This document shows, in pieces, positions 17,201-24,024 of a stretch of 27,757 nucleotides of DNA. Source of the stretch: a virus; the IMG/VR virus record IMGVR_UViG_3300008113_004969, positions 1 through 27,757 of that record; one strand, given 5' to 3'. Made by a program: the position numbers and the translations under genes. The notes under the pieces are model-generated. The model saw only the letters and a program-made list of their open reading frames with translations. It searched no databases and was not told where the DNA came from. How positions within the stretch are numbered: the stretch's first letter is position 1; each line of letters opens with the position of its first letter.

Positions 17201-20200
17201 TCAGATCCAACAACTGGTAATTTTAAAATAGAAGGTACTTTTAATGAGTCTGTTTTATATTCGCAACGAGTATCTAGCCCAGAGCGATACGAAAATGCAG
17301 TACTTAAGTCCTTCCTTGAAACAATTAATAATCCCAAAATTAAACATCGTTTTAGAAAAGCATTGGAAACTAGAGTTAAACCAAGAAAACGCCTTGACGA
17401 TGAAACCGATGCTGAGTATTGGAACTCAGTTATTAAAGATTACTTAAGACCATTAATTCGAGGTTTCTTTACTTTAGCTGATTTTGGTAATAGTAATATA
17501 GACTGGAAACCAGCAGATGAAGTTGGAATTGCTATTGCTCAGGTTATGATGGATCAAAAACCAGGAATGACTGTTTCTGATGTTTTAATCCATAATGGCC
17601 ACAGTATTGAAGAAATATTCCAAATTGACGAGCAAGCACAGTTTAAAGCTCAAGGATCTCTTGGAAGACGAAAAGAATTAGCAGTTTTAGATCCTCTTGA
17701 TGTTCATATGGCACAGCCACATGCTTTATCAAAAGAAGAAGCAGCATATGATGGATTTAGATTAATTCGACGTGTAAACCATTTGTTAGATATGGAGATT
17801 GATTTCACAAGAGAATTAAAGATCGAAGAATGGTTAAGAAAACCAATTAAACAAGAAAAAAGCGATGCTATTGCTTCAATCGTTAATGAACAAATTCTAA
17901 GTCTTCAACCAGATCTTGCAGCTCGTGGAGTCTTTACTAGTATACCTTCTTTAACTAGAAAAAAACAAATAGCACAAGAACATTTATACAACATTCCAAG
18001 ACTACTAATGTCCATTAATCACGATTGTTTTTATATTGGTATTGGACAGCCACAAAGATTCTTAAATGAAGATCTTCCTGTATTCTTCTTTAATGATGCT
18101 ATTAACCCAGGTGGACCAACTGGAGCTGCTTTAATGGGTGGCGCTATGGATCAACTTGCATGGATGATTAACTTTGGTATGGTTACAGACCAAGAGTTTA
18201 ATACTATTCTTGGTTCTGTCGAACGGGGTATTGAACTACTTCGTCGTGAGGGTCCTAACGCAATTGCTATTGGAAATAAAACCGATTATGCATTCCAAGG
18301 TAAACACAATATCCTAGCAATGATGTTAGCTATGCAAGATGGAAATCTAAATCTTGTAAATGACATCTTAGCTAAATTCGGTGCGACTGATGGTATGGGT
18401 AATGTTGCAACTCTAGAATCAGAAAAAATTATTGTTAATAAAAAAGATCTTGGAGATCCTAGATTTAAAGTTTATGATTTACTATTTGGATACAAAGAAA
18501 GACAAGCTGATGGTACTGAAAAAACTATTGATGGTATTTTCCCAGACATGTTAGATAATCCAGATAAATATAAACTTACAGTAGAAGAACATAATTTACT
18601 TAAGTCAATTGGCCCTAAGCTTAATAATATTGCAACGGATAGAACAAAACTTAAAGAGTTCTTTAAAGGTGCAATTACTCCTAGAATGTATCAAGCAGGC
18701 TTACCTGGTATTATGAAGGGTTTGTCTGATAAGAATGCAGCAAATGATTTAGGATTTACCGAAGAAGAAATTGAATATTTAGCTTCTGTTTTATTGCGAT
18801 CAAATATGATTCAAAGCATGTCTATTGTTGATGCAGCTTTGGGATTTTCATCAACAGATATTAAAGAATTAAAAGCACTTTTATTAAAATACAGACAAAG
18901 AGCAAATCGAGATAATCTTAGAGCTTATGTTGGACCCAGTGCAGCAAAAGCTGCTGCAAATAAGGAAGCAAGATTAAAATCATTAAAAGAATGGTATAGT
19001 AAGTCTTTAGATGAAGTTTCAAAGAGTCTTGGTAGATTTAAGGGTATTTCTGACATAGATGTAAGAAGACAACCCCAAATAATAGCCGAAAAAGAAAAGA
19101 TTAAAAAAGATTGGGAAACTCGTTTAACAGAAGCTTCTGAAATCTGGAATACCCGTGCAGTTGAAGATATGTCTACAGATGAATACCATACTCTTATGTA
19201 TGATTTAAATGTTGTTCTTGCTGGAGGTAAAGAAGCATTAGAAAACCAACTAATGTTATATGCTTTAAGACGTAGGGCAGCAACCCCATATGTAATTGAA
19301 GAAGATGCGATTGATTTACAACAATTAGTATCTACGGCTCATATTGATAAAGAAGATTATCAACGATGGTTAAATAAAGAAATATTCTTTAGATATGGCG
19401 TAGAAGCTGCTAGCGGACGTAATCACATGGTTGGATGGTATGGTATTGGACCAGAAGGTTCAAAGTATGCTCAACCAAGAGTTGTGGCTCCTAAAGATTC
19501 AACCGATGTTGAAAGAGATCTCTTTAAAAAAGAAATGGGAAGTGATTATAATCCATTTGGTTTATGGGATATTAAAGAAATTAAACCCAAAACTACTAGG
19601 GATATAGATATTTTATTTTTACGTTCAGTTATGATTGATTTAGCAAGATTCTATAAACCACCAGTTTTTACTGGCTATCCAATGATGGCAGAATCTAGAC
19701 AAAGTTACTTTAGAGCAGTTGAAAAAAGATCTGCTCGGGAAATTGAAGCCCAAGAAAAAGCTCAATATCTTGATTCATTTGCAGATGAACATGAGTTTAC
19801 TATTAATGGAGAAACAATTACCAATAAAGAACGTAAAGTTCGTAATCGTAAATTGTCGGGAACTGTAGGTCAAAGAGTTCGTATGCGTACTAAGTTAAGT
19901 GGAACAGGAAAAGAATCTCTTGTTCTTGACGCTAAGATTGATGGTATTGGTGCATTACGACCAAACTATGCAGATATTGACTTTACACAACGTGGTATTT
20001 ATGCATTAGCAATGGCTCAGCATAGAGCTAGAATTAGAAACAATGAATCACTTACTTTAGCTAAAACCTTAGATAAGCCAGATACTTTTGGCCCTAATGA
20101 CTTTGTTGATAAATCTTTACGAGGATTCGTAAGTCCATGGGATAAAGACACAATGCCCTATATTCCTCAGTCAAGTGAGGATATCGGAGCTCTTGTTGTT

Positions 20201-23200
20201 TTGGGTTCTAAAAATGCTATTGAAGTAAAGGCTGTTCAGTTACAAAATACACTAGAGGCTTTTGCTAAAGAAAACAATTTAGAAGATCTAGTTGCTAGGG
20301 GAGATTGGACACGCTTATTTGTTATTAAACGAATTAAAGAAAAGGCTTTGTATCCTACTTTATCAACACTTAGAAAGATTCAAAAACCATCACCAACTAG
20401 TACATCCTTAGATAGAATGCTTCCAATTAAAGAAGCTCGGGTTAAGTTCCATGATGGTTTAATTAAAGTAGCTGGAATTAATAGCATTGCTCTTAGCGGA
20501 AACCATAAATTCTCGGTAACTGATCTGATGGCTTCTTTAGATGAAAGAGCTTTATCAATAGAGGACATAAACGAAATTAATTCATTATACGGAGAAGAGC
20601 CTGGTTGGATTCAAGTATTGACATGGTTAGCAACTAAAGGCAAAGTAAGTCGTTTAATGCCTTTGAAGTTTGGTTTAACTATTGATGCTGGTGTTATTGC
20701 TAGAGGCAAAGAAGGACGCCAAGGAATTCGTGGTACTTCACTTATTCCTATTACGTCCTTTGGCTTTGAGATTATGCAAGTCTACCATTTTATCCAAAGT
20801 ACTGAGATAGCTAGAAAAATAGCAACACGATTAGTTCCTGGTTCTGCTTTGGATACTCCTGCGGTTAAGAAAGATTCAAATGGATTTATTATCCTTGAAA
20901 GTCTTAATCCATTATTAGATACCAAACTGTATAATCAAATCCTTCAAGAAACAATGCAAAATAAAACTGAGTTGACAAAACAACTCATGACTACTTTTAC
21001 TTTTGTATTAGATCGCAGTCAAACTTTACGCATAATGACTAACGCTGATCAAGTGTATAGAGAAGATGAAACAGAAGAATCTTTAACTAGACAGGGTATT
21101 ACTGATGCAAATGTATTTACTCAAACTTTAGTAGATAATCCTGGTACTCTGTGGTTATTTACTCCAGATATGGTTACACAAATGTTAAATCAGATCGGTA
21201 ATAATAAATTCTTTTCTGAATTTACATTGGGATATCAAACTAAAAAAGAATTATATCAGATTAAATCAGATGCTGATATCCTAGCACAAGAAGAACAAGC
21301 TCAGATGTTTGAAAAAATGCGTGAAGATGAAGAAGATATGAACGATGCTCTTCTCATGTTGCATAAACTTAATCCAGGTAAAGCTAAACCAATCATTATA
21401 TCTGATTACCGTAAAACAGATCTAAACGGAAATCCTCGTTTAGTTATTGACTTCGGTGCTTACATGGTTAATGAAGCATATTACCGTGGAAGTCAAGCAA
21501 AAGAAGCTGCCGAAGGTTCTTCTAATAATGTTAAAGTAAATTTATTAGTATCTAGGGATGGAACTACAGAGCTTAAAAAAACTTCAGTAACTATTCCAAC
21601 TGCTGATATGCCATATGTTTCTACGTTAATAAATGTCATTAACAAAGCAAGAGCTTCGGGATTCCATGAACAAGCTGATAAGATTTCTGATTTTGTTGAA
21701 AAATATGGTAGAATTGAAAAAGAAACTGATCCTAAAGAACTAACAGTTAAAAAGAAATTCAAAGGTGTAAGAACTAGTACTGTAGTTCTAAAACTTGCTG
21801 CAATGTCTTTTGAGTTGGCTGGTAATACTGAAGCACAGGAAGCGTTATTTACTTACTTTGGTTTTAGTAGTCCTGAAGAAGTAAAGACTCTTAAGACAAA
21901 ACTAGCCCCCGTTCTTGATGCTATGTTATACACTACCTCAGTTGAACGACATGAAGTAGATTCTGCTTACTATATTACAAAGGCAAAACTTGAACGTCAA
22001 GACTTTGTTGATAAGAATCTTTCTAGAGATTCTGTATTTGTTTCTGAAATTAGTCGCCTTACAAACAAACCAGATTCTAGAGAACTACGAATTAGTATTA
22101 TGAAAGCAACTGATGAGGTAATTCAACCAATGGTTGAACCTGAAATTGCTTCTGATTTATTTAAAATTACAGCAAGCCCAGCGGTCTTTGCTGATCCAGA
22201 TAGCTTTATGGATTCCTTTGCAGATCCTGGGGATAGAGCCATTGCTGAAAAGATTGTTGCTAATCTAGATCAACTAGTTGCAGATGGTATTATTTCAGCT
22301 CGTGTTCGTGATATGAAACTAATGTTAATTGGAAAACTCAGTCAAAATAATATGGAGTTTATCCGTAACTTAGGATTTGAAGCTTATAGTTCCGACTCTG
22401 AACCGCTTATGTCAGCAAGTAAACGAAATGGTAAATATATTCTTGGATTGAATATTAAACTTGCCGAACTAACAAATGAAACCGAAATGGTCTTTAGATT
22501 TGCTGAAGAATTATTACACATTGCTCGCGTTAAGTTTGTCAGTCAAAACTCCCAAGAATGGAACAATGTTGTTGGTTTGTTTAGTGCAAATAGATCTAGG
22601 GGTATGGTTCGTGAGATGTTAGTTGCAATGAGTGGTAAAATGCCAACAGAAGAATTAGAGTCAAAGGTAAGCTATGCAATGTCTAATCCTGATGAATTCT
22701 TTGCTCACGTTGGAGCATTTGTATTACTAAAAGATTTATTTGGCAACAGTGAAACTTTAAACACCTTAGCCGCTAGATTCCAAGGTATTGCAGCAGCAAC
22801 CTCACTTTGGAAACGAGCTTTCTTTATGATTAAGGGAATGGCTAAGAATATCTTAACTACATTTGCTAAACTTACTAATGATCCTAATTATTCAGATCTT
22901 TACCAAGAAGCTGAAAAAGCAGTAATGGGTGTTATTGAGAATGGATTTGTAGCTAGAGGAGATGTTGGAAATCCAGATGCAGTTTATAATACATATAAAA
23001 ATTCTGCAACTACTTTAAATAATAAGGTTATATCTCCTGTAGAGCAATCACAAATTACAATTCTTACTTCAGAAATACAAGCCTTAGAAACACTAAGAAA
23101 CGCTGAAGTAGCCAAAGATGTAACCACTAGAGATGAAGTGCTTATCAATAAACTAAATAACGATATTGAAACAAAAACAAAAGATCGTAGAGCACTAGAT

Positions 23201-23959
23201 GCAATTACATTTATGGGCATCAGTCGTACTGAAGTTTCTGAAAAAATGCAAGATCTAACTGCATGGCAAGCAAAAAGTAAACGACGTATTACCGAAAGTG
23301 AGATGTTAAGACAAGGAAACAGAAGAGCTTTTATTTCTCACTTTGTCACTAAGGGTATAGAAAGACGTGGTAATAGAGTTGATACGCCATTTACATTAGC
23401 TGGAATCTTTAGAAACTCTTGGCTTTCTGGTCCACTAGGTGAAAAGATTATCTCAGGAGTTATTCAAAATGGTGCATTAAATGCATTAACAGCAACTGAA
23501 CTTACATGGAATTCTCCATTTGCACCCATGGTTGTAATTGCTGATCTTCTAGATCATACTGCGGCAACAACCTCAGGTAGTTTTAAATCAAATGTAGGTG
23601 GCATTGCTAATCAAAAGCATCAAATAGATGTGTATGCCCATAACGTTTTAAGAACATGGGGTGAAATTTCCTCAGAATATACAAAGCCTGAAAAGCAATT
23701 ACAAATTGTAACCAGTGTTATTGAAGCACTTACCCTTAAGAAAACTCCAACGACAACTGATAAAAAGGAATATGAATATATTCTAAAACTATCTGAAGCT
23801 ATTAAACTTATGCGAGATCGTATGGTTGAATTGATGAATGAAAATCAATTGTTAGAACCAGGAGAAGATTTAAAGGTAGACGAGTTTCCAATCAAACTAA
23901 GAAACTTTTCATTGCTTTCTGAAGAACAACGAGAAGTTGGTTATACATTGAGATTGTAA
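14210..23959 (+). CDS. Giant virion polyprotein: DEDDy exonuclease plus RNA polymerase-like motifs (5' part)
   Basis: 3249 residues, ATG behind TAAGGAGAATTTAAAAT, last of the ejection-gene run. Residues ~130-330 are charged coiled coil. A DEDDy 3'-5' exonuclease follows: Exo I D616-I-E618 (SFDIETFG), Exo II HNGNNFD (Asp704), Exo III Y815-S-E-N-D819. Residues ~1270-1500 resemble single-subunit RNA polymerases: QPQR with Arg1283 then INPGGP (the DxxGR/NPQG loop of T7), T-D1359-x-x-x-Q-G-K-H with A-M further on (motif A), and K1486-x7-Y1494-x-x-G (motif B; T7 has K631-x7-Y639-G). Motif C is not clear; an H-D at 2081-2082 is far away. EELLH (2766-2770) with NPDEFFAH (2826-2833) resembles a degenerate zinc peptidase. 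By position it should be packaged and ejected with the DNA. The exonuclease call is firm, the polymerase call is tentative, and the rest is unassigned. The frame ends in an apparent break with the next entry. Confidence 0.7.
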   Translation: MLCDIPNITKEFERLISKGVPVDTAEIIIRGKLRAASNPVSEKVLNELFPKPIAQELTEDEKNELADIWDTIATRFSTPSRDFYVEFLDSIGKADLRETFGLIVGDKQQRLFELVKKSGLDIENYQVVQYQHINRINELITAHQKLGNEEFVKDLQDVLLKEQTKLEKRKENANNLGEKIKEREIKAAVIKSLLAIAEKIDISIITETEKVFKADLEDLLSKIEKYVETAKNLRAKLDRAYTAWKAADPTRRSKLRETYYKLKKELTPKIKEATKEGAKLVRESDKKRLEFISKTYKDRLGKSLGARDKTFSEVIFRLEQELNKIQGEMVNLSLRAVAQDTTNLTRSTSEIITHQTRMRTVAEAGAKMRVDNFIARLDTENTPTLQELTETFGEPAYNMIVNQRDPIKLADGSETKDLTNPNKKEIIAAGRLWKNLMMQTATAGFYSEDPADITEEAINLIETIAMGRTIVDSSSPEAIDPSFAPANTAEDRLAMATPGVIPDHNRFKTEDEAVRALEGTIRRLYSVFGFKHFNGIIPEKLIRQVLDPKLMDINPKAWQSAQISYLKSKPFNDIQTQDQINLRRGMILSHGGNPDIMPEFNDPLWFGDNSKLISFDIETFGNIYHPTDKVDGVYSIQIKMKDGIHPPQTKILVNSGGVLVDAKSVITPDRDPITKDQLTKFLGDLENFQNEGFKVITHNGNNFDFPQLKKHVNDVDLLARVAIRSIDLLANITSAVPGRTWHQKQKTKGKKLKELAKANLPESTPRTAYDGRVQFTSGYPIDLTTGTEIKLSSDGIKPLWDEAKASGEWYRFDAYSENDADITIDLFEHMFNSKTSELKLISEGSVSPSIVSVGKPLSNLFLNNDTTHISGDSLENSLGDLKNITPQMTDQIESALYTEAGGYDAHKVLDIFTGWWLKALMGNEIKYGRKLEQIKQALATKAEKEVLFDTILVNIASENLGAIQPLLREKFNKYGFVLTLNYKTDGVTDGLVEINDESDPTTGNFKIEGTFNESVLYSQRVSSPERYENAVLKSFLETINNPKIKHRFRKALETRVKPRKRLDDETDAEYWNSVIKDYLRPLIRGFFTLADFGNSNIDWKPADEVGIAIAQVMMDQKPGMTVSDVLIHNGHSIEEIFQIDEQAQFKAQGSLGRRKELAVLDPLDVHMAQPHALSKEEAAYDGFRLIRRVNHLLDMEIDFTRELKIEEWLRKPIKQEKSDAIASIVNEQILSLQPDLAARGVFTSIPSLTRKKQIAQEHLYNIPRLLMSINHDCFYIGIGQPQRFLNEDLPVFFFNDAINPGGPTGAALMGGAMDQLAWMINFGMVTDQEFNTILGSVERGIELLRREGPNAIAIGNKTDYAFQGKHNILAMMLAMQDGNLNLVNDILAKFGATDGMGNVATLESEKIIVNKKDLGDPRFKVYDLLFGYKERQADGTEKTIDGIFPDMLDNPDKYKLTVEEHNLLKSIGPKLNNIATDRTKLKEFFKGAITPRMYQAGLPGIMKGLSDKNAANDLGFTEEEIEYLASVLLRSNMIQSMSIVDAALGFSSTDIKELKALLLKYRQRANRDNLRAYVGPSAAKAAANKEARLKSLKEWYSKSLDEVSKSLGRFKGISDIDVRRQPQIIAEKEKIKKDWETRLTEASEIWNTRAVEDMSTDEYHTLMYDLNVVLAGGKEALENQLMLYALRRRAATPYVIEEDAIDLQQLVSTAHIDKEDYQRWLNKEIFFRYGVEAASGRNHMVGWYGIGPEGSKYAQPRVVAPKDSTDVERDLFKKEMGSDYNPFGLWDIKEIKPKTTRDIDILFLRSVMIDLARFYKPPVFTGYPMMAESRQSYFRAVEKRSAREIEAQEKAQYLDSFADEHEFTINGETITNKERKVRNRKLSGTVGQRVRMRTKLSGTGKESLVLDAKIDGIGALRPNYADIDFTQRGIYALAMAQHRARIRNNESLTLAKTLDKPDTFGPNDFVDKSLRGFVSPWDKDTMPYIPQSSEDIGALVVLGSKNAIEVKAVQLQNTLEAFAKENNLEDLVARGDWTRLFVIKRIKEKALYPTLSTLRKIQKPSPTSTSLDRMLPIKEARVKFHDGLIKVAGINSIALSGNHKFSVTDLMASLDERALSIEDINEINSLYGEEPGWIQVLTWLATKGKVSRLMPLKFGLTIDAGVIARGKEGRQGIRGTSLIPITSFGFEIMQVYHFIQSTEIARKIATRLVPGSALDTPAVKKDSNGFIILESLNPLLDTKLYNQILQETMQNKTELTKQLMTTFTFVLDRSQTLRIMTNADQVYREDETEESLTRQGITDANVFTQTLVDNPGTLWLFTPDMVTQMLNQIGNNKFFSEFTLGYQTKKELYQIKSDADILAQEEQAQMFEKMREDEEDMNDALLMLHKLNPGKAKPIIISDYRKTDLNGNPRLVIDFGAYMVNEAYYRGSQAKEAAEGSSNNVKVNLLVSRDGTTELKKTSVTIPTADMPYVSTLINVINKARASGFHEQADKISDFVEKYGRIEKETDPKELTVKKKFKGVRTSTVVLKLAAMSFELAGNTEAQEALFTYFGFSSPEEVKTLKTKLAPVLDAMLYTTSVERHEVDSAYYITKAKLERQDFVDKNLSRDSVFVSEISRLTNKPDSRELRISIMKATDEVIQPMVEPEIASDLFKITASPAVFADPDSFMDSFADPGDRAIAEKIVANLDQLVADGIISARVRDMKLMLIGKLSQNNMEFIRNLGFEAYSSDSEPLMSASKRNGKYILGLNIKLAELTNETEMVFRFAEELLHIARVKFVSQNSQEWNNVVGLFSANRSRGMVREMLVAMSGKMPTEELESKVSYAMSNPDEFFAHVGAFVLLKDLFGNSETLNTLAARFQGIAAATSLWKRAFFMIKGMAKNILTTFAKLTNDPNYSDLYQEAEKAVMGVIENGFVARGDVGNPDAVYNTYKNSATTLNNKVISPVEQSQITILTSEIQALETLRNAEVAKDVTTRDEVLINKLNNDIETKTKDRRALDAITFMGISRTEVSEKMQDLTAWQAKSKRRITESEMLRQGNRRAFISHFVTKGIERRGNRVDTPFTLAGIFRNSWLSGPLGEKIISGVIQNGALNALTATELTWNSPFAPMVVIADLLDHTAATTSGSFKSNVGGIANQKHQIDVYAHNVLRTWGEISSEYTKPEKQLQIVTSVIEALTLKKTPTTTDKKEYEYILKLSEAIKLMRDRMVELMNENQLLEPGEDLKVDEFPIKLRNFSLLSEEQREVGYTLRL
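16025..16720 (+). other. DEDDy 3'-5' exonuclease domain inside the giant protein
   Basis: Corresponds to residues ~606-837. Exo I D-I-E-T-F-G, Exo II N-x-x-x-F-D within THNGNNFDFPQL, and Exo III Y-x-x-x-D within YSENDADITIDLFEHM appear in the right order with plausible spacing (88 and 115 residues). This is the layout of proofreading exonucleases of family A/B DNA polymerases. All four acidic metal ligands and the tyrosine are present, so activity is expected. No family A DNA polymerase palm (D-Y-S-Q-I-E, H-D-E) follows it. Confidence 0.8.
23923..23959 (+). other. Apparent frame break between the two parts of the giant gene
   Basis: The 3249-codon frame stops at TAA 23957-23959, whereas the frame one base back is open from 23923 onward and continues for ~880 codons. 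The upstream frame reads ...EEQREVGYTLRL-stop; the other frame reads ...YIEIVKNDIKSGTATVV. The change needed is -1 (or +2) within 37 nt. I see no classical X-XXY-YYZ slippery heptamer there. No start codon with a ribosome binding site serves the downstream frame. Confidence 0.55.
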
Positions 23960-24024
23960 AGAATGATATCAAGAGTGGAACAGCTACAGTAGTTACTTCA
24001 GGTCGTCAAGCTTTAATAAATCAC

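Noticed and set aside
16025-18700. Reading the giant protein as a family A DNA polymerase because it has a proofreading-type exonuclease
   Set aside because: No D-Y-S-Q-I-E motif A and no H-D-E motif C follow; the downstream motifs fit single-subunit RNA polymerases better, though not perfectly.
14210-23959. Calling the giant protein an N4 virion RNA polymerase orthologue
   Set aside because: Only the motif A and B regions resemble it. Motif C is not located, the conserved Arg before the motif B Lys appears as Lys (1482), and N4 vRNAP is not known to carry a DEDDy exonuclease.
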